Notes: generated from the letters alone by a model not told the origin. A stretch of DNA of 64,000 nt from Streptomyces sp. NBC_01549 (GCF_026339955.1 NZ_JAPEPW010000001.1:5911001-5975000), one strand, 5' to 3'. Positions 52,816 through 61,974 are shown, counted from the first letter of the stretch. Numbers and translations: made by a program.

Positions 52816-53636
52816 GCGATCCCCCTCGCGGCAAGGAACTCGGCGGTGTTCAGGAAGGCGCGGCGGCTCTCGGGTGTGGCCTCCCACAGCGGGTCGCCCG
52901 GCACGGTCGCGGCCGCGCGCCAGGCGAGGACCTCCAGCGGAGTGCTGACGTACTCCGTGCGGGGGTCGACGGGGTGCGGCACGTTCGTGATCAGCACGGT
53001 CACGTCCTGCTCGGCGCGGAGCGTGACGCTGCCGCCGGGGCCCGCCGAGCCGATGAAGTCCAGCGAGCCGTCGTCGCGGACCCGCACGCCCTGGAAGAAG
53101 GAGAGCGAGGGCGGCAGGTCACGGGGTTCGAGGCCGTTCTTGGCGGCGGCCAGCTTGAAGAGCTCGCGGCCCGCGGGGGACGCGGACTGCGGGGTTCCGT
53201 CGCCGTAGCGCTGGGTGTTGCGTACGAGGGTGGAGGTGCCGCAGAGCGTGTCGTGGTGGCCGGAGGTGTCGGCGACCAGGGAGGCGAGGACGCGGCCCTG
53301 GTCGGAGAGGAGCAGCTGCCCCTCTCCCAGGTAGGCGTTCCACTGGACCTTGACCGTGTCCGCCACGTTCAGGCGCTCCCATGGGCGGTCGGCGGCGTAC
53401 AGGAGCAGGTGTGCGCAGGCGTCGCCCCTGAGGTCGGTCAGCCTGAGTTCCGTGCCGCGGGCCAGCACCTTGTGCGTGTAGTTGCCGGCCGCCACGGTCT
53501 CCGCCCACACCAGGTGGCCCGCCTCGCAGGGGGGCGCGGGCCAGGCGCTCGCCGGAACGACGGGCATGGCCTCCGTGCGGGAGCCCTCTTGTGCCCGGGC
53601 GTGGGCACGGGCTCCGTATGTGGTCGCTGTCGCCAT
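52812..53636 (-). CDS. DUF1989 protein (urea amidolyase-associated 1; probable carboxyguanidine deiminase subunit)
   Basis: This is the 274-residue larger DUF1989 partner and first gene of the operon. It shares the fold blocks of its neighbour: LRLTDLRGDACAHLLLYAAD, LNVADTVKVQWNAYLGEGQL, GHHDTLCGTSTLVRNTQRYG and LITNVPHPVDPRTEYVSTPLEVLAWRA. The N-terminal 25 residues are Ala/Arg-rich and variable. The ATG has GGAGGA 7 bases upstream. A 20-base palindrome overlaps the presumed transcription start just before it, and a TetR-family gene is divergent from it. Confidence 0.87.
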   Translation of the reverse strand: MATATTYGARAHARAQEGSRTEAMPVVPASAWPAPPCEAGHLVWAETVAAGNYTHKVLARGTELRLTDLRGDACAHLLLYAADRPWERLNVADTVKVQWNAYLGEGQLLLSDQGRVLASLVADTSGHHDTLCGTSTLVRNTQRYGDGTPQSASPAGRELFKLAAAKNGLEPRDLPPSLSFFQGVRVRDDGSLDFIGSAGPGGSVTLRAEQDVTVLITNVPHPVDPRTEYVSTPLEVLAWRAAATVPGDPLWEATPESRRAFLNTAEFLAARGIA

Positions 53637-53661
53637 CGCGAGTCCTCCGGCTCCTGGGTGG

Positions 53662-53681
53662 TTTCTGTCGCTCGACAGAAA
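53662..53681. promoter_or_regulatory. Palindromic operator in front of the DUF1989/carboxylase operon
   Basis: TTTCTGTCGCTCGACAGAAA is a perfect 8+8 palindrome with a 4-base centre, followed by TTAGGG. On the minus strand TAATTT at its edge can serve as a -10 box, so a bound protein would cover the transcription start, 26 bases before the first start codon. The same element lies before the APC permease at 61955-61974. The divergent TetR gene is the likely source of the regulator. Confidence 0.75.
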
Positions 53682-53840
53682 TTAGGGGCGGGGAGGGTCG
53701 GAGTCGTATCCCGAGTGTTGCCGGACGGTTACCGACCCCTCACGGGTCGCTCCGCGGACTTGAGGGTGCGGGTCGTTCGTGGCTGGGCGTGCGGTTCCTC
53801 GTGCCCCTTGGGGGCGGAGCCGTGTGCGAGGATCGAACGC

Positions 53841-54467
53841 ATGGGAAGTGGTGGCGGGCGACGGGTCGGACGGCCTCGGGCTGCGCAGCGGCCGGACAGC
53901 GGGCTGTCGCCGCGGGACGAACTGCTCGACGCCGCCGCCGAGTTGTTCACCACGCGGGGGTACGCCGCGACGACCACCCGTGCCGTCGCCGAGCGGGCCG
54001 GTATGCGCCAGGCGTCGATGTACCACTATGTCTCCGGCAAGGAGGAGCTGCTCGCCGAGCTCCTGGAGTCCACCGTCACGCCCTCGCTGGCCTTCGCCCG
54101 GGAGCTCCTCGCCGACGACGCGACCCCGCCCGAGGGCCGGCTGTGGGAGCTGTGCCGCACCGACGTGGAGCTGCTCTGCGGGGGCCCGCACAACCTGGGC
54201 GGGCTGTATCTGCTGCCCGAGGTGCGCGCCGAGCGGTTCGCCGGCTTCCATGCCGTACGGGCCGAGTTGAAGGACACCTACCGGCAGCTGCTGGCCGCGA
54301 CGGCCACGGGTGGCTCGTTCGTCAAGAGTGAACTCGACCTGCGGACGGATCTGCTGTTCGGCCTCATCGAAGGGGTCATCCTCGTGCACCGGTCCGACCC
54401 CGAGCGGCCCGCGTCCGCGTTCGCCGAAGCAACCGCCGACGCGGCGCTGCGGATCGCCGGAATCTGA
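53841..54467 (+). CDS. TetR-family transcriptional regulator
   Basis: This 208-residue protein has an N-terminal TetR helix-turn-helix (RDELLDAAAELFTTRGYAATTTRAVAERAGMRQASMYHYVSGKEEL, residues about 25-70) and a helical effector domain. Divergent from the DUF1989/carboxylase/atzF operon, with the palindrome between them. It probably represses that operon and the APC permease, with release by guanidine, carboxyguanidine or a related nitrogen signal; the effector is inferred only from the genes controlled. Confidence 0.92.
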   Translation: MGSGGGRRVGRPRAAQRPDSGLSPRDELLDAAAELFTTRGYAATTTRAVAERAGMRQASMYHYVSGKEELLAELLESTVTPSLAFARELLADDATPPEGRLWELCRTDVELLCGGPHNLGGLYLLPEVRAERFAGFHAVRAELKDTYRQLLAATATGGSFVKSELDLRTDLLFGLIEGVILVHRSDPERPASAFAEATADAALRIAGI

Positions 54468-54759
54468 CGTACCGCCCTGTGCAGGTGCGGTTTTCGCATG
54501 CCCGTACGCCGTTACTCATCGTGTACGAACGCATTCCGAGCGTGTAAATGGCCGAGGGTACTCCTGCCGTACGGGCGATTTCAGGTGGTTGCTGAATATG
54601 ACACAGCGATGATCCGGTCGGACTAAGCTCGCCCGCGGCGCACCGAGTTGAGATGTATTCGTGCGCTTGTTCCCAAAAGTTCCGAAGATTCGGTTTGACC
54701 ACGCAGTTTCCCCCACGAACTCCCCCCCGACCCCAGCCGATTTTTCTCAGAGGGCATAC

Positions 54760-56346
54760 ATGGTGAGTGTTCAATCGCCTCCCGGTGGCCGTGAACTTCC
54801 CTACGCGCGTGTGCTGTTGCCGCCGGCCATACTGATGGCCGCCGTGACCGGGGCCGCCGTCGCCGTGGTGACGGGCCCGGCCCGGGCCGCCGTCGGCTGG
54901 TGCGGCGGCATCGCGACGCTGCTGGTGATCGCGGTCGCCGCCGAAGCCGTACGCCGTGGCCGCGTCATCCGTGACGTACGCGCCGAACTGGCCCGCCGTA
55001 CCGCGTACCTGGAACAGCGCATCGCCGCCCACGAACAGGACATCGTGTGCTTCCACAAGGAAGTCCTGCCCGCCGCGATCAGGCGCATGAACCGCGGCAT
55101 GAACCCCGACCAGGTGGCGCTCCGCTTCGGCGTCGACGACCCCAGCCTGCCCCAGATCTCCGAGGTGGAACGGGACCTGCTGGGCACCTTCCTCCAGTTG
55201 CTGGACACCGAGAAGCTGATGCTCGACTCCTCGCACCGGTCCTTCGTCAACATCGCCCGCCGTGTACAGGCGATCGTCCACCAGCAGAACAAGGAACTCC
55301 GTGAGATGGAGGAGGACCACGGGCGCAACCCCGAGGTCTTCGACGACCTGCTGCGTATCGACCACGGCACCGCGCTGATCGGCCGCCTCGCCGACTCCAT
55401 CGCGGTGCTCGGCGGCGGCCGCCCCGGCCGCAACTGGCCCCAGCCCGTGCCGCTGTTCAGCGTGATGCGCGGCGCGATGTCCCGGATCCTCGAGTACCGC
55501 CGTATCGAGCTGCACTCCATTGCCGACGTCGCCGTCAACGGCATCCACGTCGAACCGGTCATCCACGCCGTCGCCGAACTGCTCGACAACGCGACGCGCT
55601 ATTCGCCGCCGACCAGCAAGGTGCACCTGACCGCACTCAAGGTGCAGAGCGGTGTCGCCGTCGAGATCGAGGACTCCGGCGCCAGCTTCAGCGACGAGGC
55701 CCGCGGCAAGATGGAGGAACTGCTCCGGCAGGCCGCGGCCGGCACCGACCTCCAGGTTCTCGGCGAGGCCCCCCGGCTCGGCATGCCCGTCGTGGGCCGC
55801 CTCTCGGCGATGTACGACATGAAGATCGCGCTCCGGCAGTCCGCGTATGGCGGTGTCCGCGCGGTCGTCGTGGTGCCGAGCAAGATGCTCACCGAGGACC
55901 CCGCCCCCGCTCTCGCGCACGGCATCGGCGCGAACGCCTCCGCGACCATGGACACCGACGGGGTCGAGGGGCCCAACCGCAAGCCGAAGAAGCGTCGTCC
56001 GACCACCGGACCCCGCCGCCCCGAGGACGACGAGCCCCGGGACGACGACGCCCCCCTGGTCACCGAGTGGACGGCGGGCGGCCTGCCGCAGCGCCGCAGC
56101 CGGGTCAAGACCCCGCTCAGCCAGCGCTACGCCGAGGCGGCCCGGGTCGCCGCGGAGGAAGCGGCGGCCGCGGCGGCGGCGCCCTCCTGGGACACCGTGC
56201 CCGCCGCCCCGAAGGAGGAGAAGCCTCCACCAGGCCTGTGGGTCGAGTCGTTCTGGGAAGGCCTCAAGCGCGACCCGGACCCCAACGCGTTCACCAGGAA
56301 GAATCAGCCGGCCGCCGAGGCCGACGACGAGGGGGACCTCAAGTGA
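54760..56346 (+). CDS. rarA: Conservon sensor-kinase-like protein (CvnA)
   Basis: This is a 528-residue protein. Two membrane segments (VLLPPAILMAAVTGAAVAVV and WCGGIATLLVIAVAAEAV) fall in residues 15-65. A helical region and a histidine-kinase-type ATPase domain follow (N box AVAELLDNATRYSPP; GMPVVGRLSAMYDMKIAL). The C-terminus is a long Pro/Arg/Asp/Ala-rich tail. No clear phospho-accepting His block is seen, as in other CvnA proteins. The ATG has AGAGGG upstream; a GTG 33 codons earlier is possible. First gene of the five-gene conservon. Confidence 0.9.
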   Translation: MVSVQSPPGGRELPYARVLLPPAILMAAVTGAAVAVVTGPARAAVGWCGGIATLLVIAVAAEAVRRGRVIRDVRAELARRTAYLEQRIAAHEQDIVCFHKEVLPAAIRRMNRGMNPDQVALRFGVDDPSLPQISEVERDLLGTFLQLLDTEKLMLDSSHRSFVNIARRVQAIVHQQNKELREMEEDHGRNPEVFDDLLRIDHGTALIGRLADSIAVLGGGRPGRNWPQPVPLFSVMRGAMSRILEYRRIELHSIADVAVNGIHVEPVIHAVAELLDNATRYSPPTSKVHLTALKVQSGVAVEIEDSGASFSDEARGKMEELLRQAAAGTDLQVLGEAPRLGMPVVGRLSAMYDMKIALRQSAYGGVRAVVVVPSKMLTEDPAPALAHGIGANASATMDTDGVEGPNRKPKKRRPTTGPRRPEDDEPRDDDAPLVTEWTAGGLPQRRSRVKTPLSQRYAEAARVAAEEAAAAAAAPSWDTVPAAPKEEKPPPGLWVESFWEGLKRDPDPNAFTRKNQPAAEADDEGDLK

Positions 56347-56750
56347 TCCATCAGCGGGACGACTTCGACTGGATGCTCAGGGATCTCGCTGACGGTGTAC
56401 CGGGTATCCAGCAGATCGTGGTGCTCTCCGCCGACGGACTGCGCATCGCACGCTACGGCGGCAACCCGGACGCCGCCGACCGCGTCGCCGCGGCCTGCGC
56501 GGGCCTGCAGAGTCTGGCCGCGGCGGTCGCCGGCGAGGTTCCGCACAGCGACGGCACGATGAACATGGTCCTCATCGAGGTCGACAGAGGCTACTTCTAC
56601 CTGATGTCCGCCGGGGCCAACGCCTATCTCGCGGTCCTGGCCAACCAGGTCGCGGAGCCCGGCCTGATGAGCAACCGCATGCGCGACCTCGTCGCCCGGA
56701 TCGGTACGCATCTGACCAGTCCGCCGCGGCGCAACGGGCAGACCGTATGA
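56343..56750 (+). CDS. rarB: Conservon roadblock/LC7 protein (CvnB)
   Basis: This 135-residue roadblock/LC7-domain protein has FDWMLRDLADGVPGIQQIVVLSADGLRIARYG, then AAACAGLQSLAAAVAGEV. Roadblock proteins often act as GTPase-activating or scaffold partners; here the partner is the RarD GTPase. The GTG start overlaps the rarA stop (GTGA), and its stop overlaps the rarC start (ATGA). Confidence 0.93.
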   Translation: MIHQRDDFDWMLRDLADGVPGIQQIVVLSADGLRIARYGGNPDAADRVAAACAGLQSLAAAVAGEVPHSDGTMNMVLIEVDRGYFYLMSAGANAYLAVLANQVAEPGLMSNRMRDLVARIGTHLTSPPRRNGQTV

Positions 56751-57172
56751 CTCCTCCGCAACGCCGACGGCGACACCCCAAGCAAGAGTTCACCGAGCCT
56801 CCCCAGGAGCGGCCTCCCCAAGAGGAGCAGGAAGAGGACCCCAAGAATCCCGGGCGCCTGTACCTGCTCACCGGTGGGGGCGGGGAGGGTGAGCGGGCCG
56901 ACCTGGACCTCGTCACCTTGATCGTGGCGCGCGCCGACGCGCCGTCGACCACCACCCAGCCGGAGCAGTCGGTGCTGCTCCGGCTCTGCCAGGCCCCGCT
57001 GTCCGTGGCCGAGCTCTCGGCCTACCTCAATCTGCCGTTCAGCGTGGTGACCGTCCTGCTCACCGAGCTGCTGGCGGCTGGACTGGTACAGGCACGCGCC
57101 CCGATCGTCCGCTCGGCGCTCCCCGACCGTTCCCTCCTCGAAGCGGTGATGCATGGACTTCAAAAGCTCTGA
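56747..57172 (+). CDS. rarC: Conservon DUF742 protein (CvnC)
   Basis: This 141-residue protein has residues 1-35 rich in Pro, Gln, Glu and Arg. The DUF742 core follows (GRLYLLTGGGG, DLDLVTLIVAR, then a winged-helix-like segment SVLLRLCQAPLSVAELSAYLNLPFSVVTVLLTELLAAGLV). It has 4-base coupling to rarB and overlaps rarD by 20 bases. Its exact role in the complex is not established. Confidence 0.92.
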   Translation: MTPPQRRRRHPKQEFTEPPQERPPQEEQEEDPKNPGRLYLLTGGGGEGERADLDLVTLIVARADAPSTTTQPEQSVLLRLCQAPLSVAELSAYLNLPFSVVTVLLTELLAAGLVQARAPIVRSALPDRSLLEAVMHGLQKL

Positions 57173-57773
57173 CACGATCACCGGCCCGCGCGCCGAGGAC
57201 CGTCTGCCGCACACGGCGAAATCCGCCGTGAAGATCGTGATCGTGGGCGGTTTCGGAGTCGGCAAGACGACCATGGTGGGTGCCGTCAGCGAGATCAAAC
57301 CGCTGACCACCGAGGAGACCATGACGCAGGCCGGCATCGGCATCGACGACAACTACGGCTCGGAGACCAAGACCGCGACCACCGTCGCCATGGACTTCGG
57401 CCGCATCAGCATCACGGAGCAACTGGTGCTCTACCTCTTCGGCACCCCCGGCCAGGAGCGCTTCTGGTTCCTGTGGAACGGACTCTTCGAGGGCGCGCTC
57501 GGCGCGGTCGTGCTGATCGACACCCGTCGGCTGGAAGTCAGCTTCGAGGTGATCGGCCGTCTGGAGGAGCGCGGTGTGCCGTTCGTCGTCGCCATGAACA
57601 CCTTCCCGGACGCGCCCAGCTATCCGATCGAGGACCTGCGCACCGCGCTCGACCTGTCCGAGGAGATCCCGATCGTGCAGTGCGACGCGCGCCGCCGGGC
57701 CTCCAGCCGGGACGTCCTGATGACACTGATGCACTTCCTGTACTCGCTCACGATGGACCAGGCACGCACCTGA
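57153..57773 (+). CDS. rarD: Conservon small GTPase (CvnD)
   Basis: This 206-residue Ras-like GTPase has a P-loop VIVGGFGVGKTTMVGAVSEI near residue 29, DTxG-type segment LFGTPGQERFWFLWN (the DxxG Asp is replaced by Gly-Thr-Pro-Gly), and a late TF-type motif MNTF in place of NKxD. It works with RarA, RarB and RarC as a membrane-associated switch reported to affect aerial mycelium formation and secondary metabolism. It begins within rarC and is followed after 102 bases by the P450 gene. Confidence 0.93.
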   Translation: MDFKSSDTITGPRAEDRLPHTAKSAVKIVIVGGFGVGKTTMVGAVSEIKPLTTEETMTQAGIGIDDNYGSETKTATTVAMDFGRISITEQLVLYLFGTPGQERFWFLWNGLFEGALGAVVLIDTRRLEVSFEVIGRLEERGVPFVVAMNTFPDAPSYPIEDLRTALDLSEEIPIVQCDARRRASSRDVLMTLMHFLYSLTMDQART

Positions 57774-57875
57774 CGCCCGCGGTGACCTCGACTCTCCTCC
57801 CAGGACACCCGACCACCCCCGTGACCCCGGACACCCCCAAGACACCGGATCCACCTCAGTTTCGGAGCGATCACC

Positions 57876-59351
57876 GTGACGTCTGAATCCCACTCCCCGG
57901 CCGGTACGGACGACCGTACGCCCGCCCCGCCGCCCGGCTGCCCCGCTCACGGCCCCGGCCCCGGTCCCGGCGGACTGCACCGGCTGTACGGCACCGAGGC
58001 GGACGCGCTGGGAGACCTGTACGAGAGACTCCGCGAGGAGCACGGTGCGGTCGCCCCCGTCCTGCTCCACAACGACGTGCCGATCTGGATGGTGCTCGGC
58101 CATGCCGAGAACATGCACCTGGTGAGCACCCCCACGCACTTCACCCGGGACAGCCGGGTGTGGAACGCCGTCAAGGACGGCACGGCCGGCCCCGACCACC
58201 CGCTCGCGCCGCACATCGCCTGGCAGCCCATCTGTTCCCACGCCGAGGGCGACGAACACCTGCGGCTGCGCGGCGCGGTCATCGGCGCCATGTCGACCAT
58301 CAACCACCGCACGATCCGGCGGCACATCAACCGGGCGACCCAACTGCTCGTCAACCGGTTCTGCGAGAAGGGCCGGGCCGACCTGGTCGGTCAGTTCGCC
58401 GAGCACCTTCCGATGGCCGTGCTGTGCGAGATCCTCGGCATGCCCGACGAGTACGACGACCGGCTGGTGCAGGCCACCCGCGACCTGCTCAGGGGCACCG
58501 AGACCGCGATCTCCAGCAACGAGCACGTCATGAACATCCTGATCCGGCACACCGCCCGACGCCGGGCCCAGACCACCGCGGACTTCACCAGCGTCCTGAT
58601 CAACCACCCGGCCGGGCTCACCGACGACGAGGTGTCCCAGCATCTGCGCCTCGTACTGCTCGCCGCCTACGAGGCCACGGCGAACCTTCTCGCCAACGTG
58701 CTGCGCGTGGTCCTCATCGACCCCCGCTTCCGTGCCCGGCTGAACGGCGGCCAGATGACGGTGCCCCAGGCGGTCGAGCAGTCCCTGTGGGACGAACCGC
58801 CGTTCAGCGCCGTCCTCGGCTACTTCGCCAAACAGGACACGGAGTTGGGCGGTCGGCAGATCCGTCAGGGAGACGGCCTGATCCTGGGGATCGCGCCGGG
58901 CAACATCGACCCCAGGGTACGTCCCGACCTCAGCGCCGACATGATGGGCAACCGCGCCCACCTCGCCTTCGGCGGCGGGCCCCACGAGTGCCCGGGCCAG
59001 GACATCGGCCGCGCCATCGCGGACGTCGGCGTCGAGGCGCTGCTCATCCGGCTGCCCGACGTCGAACTCGAAGGCGACGAGGAGGAGTTGCGCTGGCGCT
59101 CGTCGATGTCCTCACGGCACCTGGTGGAGCTGCCGGTGTACTTCCAGCCGCAGGCGCCGCAGGACGTCGAGGAAGTGCCCTCCATCAACCCCATCCCGCG
59201 GCAGCTGCCGAGCCTGCGGGTCACGACGGACGAGCCGACGGAGGCGCCCGGCCCGCAGCCGCTGCCGTCTCCCGCCGTGCCGCCGACACCGGAACCCGTA
59301 CGCCGCCTCGGCGCCTGGCAGCGTTTCCTGCGCTGGTGGCGGGGCTACTGA
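57876..59351 (+). CDS. rarE: Conservon cytochrome P450, CYP157-type, without the EXXR motif
   Basis: This is a 491-residue P450. The haem ligand Cys372 sits in AFGGGPHECPGQDIGRA. The K-helix carries EQSLW from residue 301 instead of the nearly universal ExxR, as described for CYP157 proteins. The I-helix reads LLAAYEATANLL. Beyond residue 430 is a Pro-rich tail ending GAWQRFLRWWRGY, basic and Trp-rich, perhaps membrane-binding. It is the last gene of the conservon. Substrate and electron donor are unknown; a ferredoxin gene lies at 25253-25558 but is not linked. Confidence 0.93.
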   Translation: MTSESHSPAGTDDRTPAPPPGCPAHGPGPGPGGLHRLYGTEADALGDLYERLREEHGAVAPVLLHNDVPIWMVLGHAENMHLVSTPTHFTRDSRVWNAVKDGTAGPDHPLAPHIAWQPICSHAEGDEHLRLRGAVIGAMSTINHRTIRRHINRATQLLVNRFCEKGRADLVGQFAEHLPMAVLCEILGMPDEYDDRLVQATRDLLRGTETAISSNEHVMNILIRHTARRRAQTTADFTSVLINHPAGLTDDEVSQHLRLVLLAAYEATANLLANVLRVVLIDPRFRARLNGGQMTVPQAVEQSLWDEPPFSAVLGYFAKQDTELGGRQIRQGDGLILGIAPGNIDPRVRPDLSADMMGNRAHLAFGGGPHECPGQDIGRAIADVGVEALLIRLPDVELEGDEEELRWRSSMSSRHLVELPVYFQPQAPQDVEEVPSINPIPRQLPSLRVTTDEPTEAPGPQPLPSPAVPPTPEPVRRLGAWQRFLRWWRGY

Positions 59352-59367
59352 GCCTGGTCGTCGACGA

Positions 59368-60315
59368 TCACGTCCCCTGGGCCCAGTCGTCGTACGAGGA
59401 CCAGGCCCGCAGCACCCGCTCGCTGACGAACCGGTGCGCGCGCCCCGTGATCGGATCGGTGAACTCCAGTACCCGCGCCAGCAGTTGGAGCGGACGCCGG
59501 AAGTCACCGGCCGGTACGGGGCCGGTCACCACCGGGTAGAGCGGATCACCGAGGATCGGCACGCCCAACGCGGTCATGTGCACGCGTAGTTGATGGGTCT
59601 GCCCGGTGTGCGGGAGCAGGCGGTAGCGCCCGAGTCCGTCGCGGTGGTCGGTGAGTTCGACCTCCGTGACGGCGTTCGGCTCGCCCGGCACCTCGCGCGC
59701 GGCCATCACCCCGCGCTCCTTCACGATCCGGCTGCGGACCGTCCGCGGGGGCGCGAGCCCCGCGTCGTACGGGGCCACCGCCTCGTACTCCTTGCGGACC
59801 AGCCGGTCGCGGAACAGCGTCTGGTAGGCGCCGCGCTCCTCGGGCCGCACGGTGCACAGCACGAGCCCGGCGGTGAGGCGGTCCAGCCGGTGCGCGGCGC
59901 CGATCGTCGGCAGCGCGAGCTCCCGCCGCAGCCGGGCCAGCGCGGTCTCGGCGACATGGCCCCCGCGCGGGGTGGTGGCGAGGAAGTGCGGCTTGTCGGC
60001 GACGACGATGTGCTCGTCGCGGTACACCACGTCGAGGGCGAACGGGACCGGCTCCTCGTCGGGCAGCTCCCGGTGGAACCACACGAACATCCCCGGCTCG
60101 TACGCCGTGTCGGGGGCCACCGGACGCCCGTCGGCGCCGACGATCAGCCCGTCCCCGAACATCCCGTCGATCACCCCGGGCCCCGCCGCGAGCCGCTCCA
60201 CCAGATGCTCCCGCACGGTGGCCCACCCCCCGTCCCGCGGCAGCCTGACCCGCACGGGGTCGACTCCGTCGCGCTGCGGCAGGGGGGAGGGCGGGATCCG
60301 GGGCTTGCGTCTCAC
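59368..60315 (-). CDS. RluA-family RNA pseudouridine synthase
   Basis: This 315-residue protein has the catalytic motif AAHRLDRLTAGLVLCT near residue 140 (Asp nucleophile) and the family segments LDVVYRDEHIVVADKPHFLATTP, LLPHTGQTHQLRVHMTALGV and PILGDPLYP. It converts uridine to pseudouridine in rRNA or tRNA; the target position is unknown. The GTG start lacks a strong ribosome site. It converges on rarE with only 16 bases between. Confidence 0.92.
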   Translation of the reverse strand: MRRKPRIPPSPLPQRDGVDPVRVRLPRDGGWATVREHLVERLAAGPGVIDGMFGDGLIVGADGRPVAPDTAYEPGMFVWFHRELPDEEPVPFALDVVYRDEHIVVADKPHFLATTPRGGHVAETALARLRRELALPTIGAAHRLDRLTAGLVLCTVRPEERGAYQTLFRDRLVRKEYEAVAPYDAGLAPPRTVRSRIVKERGVMAAREVPGEPNAVTEVELTDHRDGLGRYRLLPHTGQTHQLRVHMTALGVPILGDPLYPVVTGPVPAGDFRRPLQLLARVLEFTDPITGRAHRFVSERVLRAWSSYDDWAQGT

Positions 60316-60351
60316 CTGGTCAAGCGTACGAGGCTCGGGCGGGGGAGGGGC

Positions 60352-61902
60352 TCAGGCGTACGAGGCCGGGACCGCCTCGGGAGTCTCCGCCGCCGGTGTC
60401 CGCGCCCGGTAGGCCCGGTACGCGGCGCCCGCGACCAGGGTCAGGCCCAGGAACAGCACCGTGAACCACTGGAAGTACCAGTGCCCGCCCGCCGGGTCGT
60501 ACACCGCCGCCCGCGGCCAGGCGAGGTTGACGGTCATGAAGAGACCGTAGAGGAGGGCGATCGCGTTGACGGGGACGCCCCAGCGGCCCAGCGAGAAGAG
60601 CGGGGCGCCCGTCTCGTCGGTGCCGTCGGCGGTGAACTCCCCGCGCAGCCGGCGGATCAGCAGCGGACCGGTCACCATCGCGTACGCCAGGTACAGCATC
60701 ACGATGCAGGTGGTGCCGATCGCCAGGAAGGCGTCCGGGGAGGCGAAGTTGAGCAGCAGCAGGGCGGCGGCGAGGACGCCCACGACCAGGGCGGGGGCGC
60801 CCGGCATGCCGGTGCGCGGGTTGACCTGGGCGAGGCGGCGGGAGAAGGGGAGCTGGTGGTCGCGGGCCATCGAGAAGAGCATGCGGCAGGCGGCGGTCTG
60901 GATCGCCAGGGTCGCCACCGCGATGGCCACCACGACGTCGGCGAGCAGTGCGCGGCCGACCCCGTCGCCGAGGCTGCTGGTCAGGACGTAGCTCAGGCCG
61001 TCGACGCCGAGACGGCCGTCGGTGAGGCTCGGCGCGGCGAGCAGTCCGCCGAGCACGATCAGCCCGCCGAGCAGACCCGCCGCGCCGAGCGCGGTGAGGA
61101 TCGTACGGGGCGCGGTGCGGCGCGGGTTGTGGGTCTCCTCGCTCATCTCACCGGCGCTGTCGAAGCCGATCATGACGTACGCGGCCATGAACGAGCCCAC
61201 CATCAGCGCCCCGAACAGGCCGGTGCCGCCCTCGCCGGTGTGGAAGGTGATGCCGGGGGAACGCTCGGAGTGGGTGAGCAGGAGCACGATGATCAGGACG
61301 GCGCCGATGATCTCCGCGGTGACGCCGATCCGGTTGATCAGGGACATCACACGGTTGTCGATGACGTTCACCAGCGTGGTCAGCACGAGCAGGATCACGC
61401 CGAGGACCGCCGCGTTGGCCGCGCCGTCCGGGCTGGTGGGGGTCGGATCGCTGCCGACCAGCTGGAAGCCCGACCAGATCGCGGGCAGCACCATCTGCAG
61501 AGCGAGCGCCGCCGCCGCGACCACCACGATCTGACCGATCACCATGATCCAGCCGGCGAACCAGCCGAAGGAGAGGTTCGACAGACGGGAGGACCACTGG
61601 TAGATCGCGCCGGAGATCGGATAGCGCGCGGCGAGCTCCGCGAAGCAGGCGGCGACCGTCAACTGGCCCACCAGCACGGCCGGCCACGTCCAGAAGAAGA
61701 CGGGGCCGCCGAACGCGTACCCGAAGGCGAAGAACTGGAAGACGGTCGTCAGGACGGAGATGAAGGAGAAACCGGCGGCGAACGAGGCGTACCGGCCGAG
61801 GCTGCGGTGCAGCTCCTGGCGGTAACCGAACTCGGCCAGCGAGCGGTCGCCGGAGGACTCCGGTGGATCGGGGCGTACGTCGGAGGGAGCGGTGGTGGTC
61901 AC
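60352..61902 (-). CDS. APC-superfamily permease, predicted member of the TetR regulon
   Basis: This 516-residue permease has about 12 membrane helices. Typical amino-acid/polyamine permease features: ASFAAGFSFISVLTTVFQFF at helix 1, GAIYQWSSRLSNLSFGWFAG near residue 100, and a conserved GFDSAGEMSEETHNPRRTAP loop near residue 245. The operator upstream matches that of the DUF1989/carboxylase operon, so the cargo is probably guanidine, urea or a related nitrogen compound. GTG start with AAGGCAGGTG upstream. No catabolic gene lies beside it. Confidence 0.88.
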   Translation of the reverse strand: MTTTAPSDVRPDPPESSGDRSLAEFGYRQELHRSLGRYASFAAGFSFISVLTTVFQFFAFGYAFGGPVFFWTWPAVLVGQLTVAACFAELAARYPISGAIYQWSSRLSNLSFGWFAGWIMVIGQIVVVAAAALALQMVLPAIWSGFQLVGSDPTPTSPDGAANAAVLGVILLVLTTLVNVIDNRVMSLINRIGVTAEIIGAVLIIVLLLTHSERSPGITFHTGEGGTGLFGALMVGSFMAAYVMIGFDSAGEMSEETHNPRRTAPRTILTALGAAGLLGGLIVLGGLLAAPSLTDGRLGVDGLSYVLTSSLGDGVGRALLADVVVAIAVATLAIQTAACRMLFSMARDHQLPFSRRLAQVNPRTGMPGAPALVVGVLAAALLLLNFASPDAFLAIGTTCIVMLYLAYAMVTGPLLIRRLRGEFTADGTDETGAPLFSLGRWGVPVNAIALLYGLFMTVNLAWPRAAVYDPAGGHWYFQWFTVLFLGLTLVAGAAYRAYRARTPAAETPEAVPASYA

Positions 61903-61954
61903 GGCGGCACCTGCCTTCGGCGCGGAAGGGTGGGCGGAACGGGGGTGAGCCGAA

Positions 61955-61974
61955 TTCCTGTCGGGTGACAGAAA
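61955..61974. promoter_or_regulatory. Palindromic operator in front of the APC permease
   Basis: TTCCTGTCGGGTGACAGAAA keeps 7 of 8 arm pairs of the element at 53662-53681. The 14 bases GACAGAAATTAGGG are identical at both places and in the same orientation to the downstream gene. On the minus strand TAATTT can again be the -10 box. Confidence 0.75.

Noticed and set aside
53637..53690. Guanidine riboswitch in the leader of the DUF1989 operon
   Set aside because: The leader between the presumed start site and the ATG is only about 40-50 bases and is taken up by the palindrome and ribosome site.
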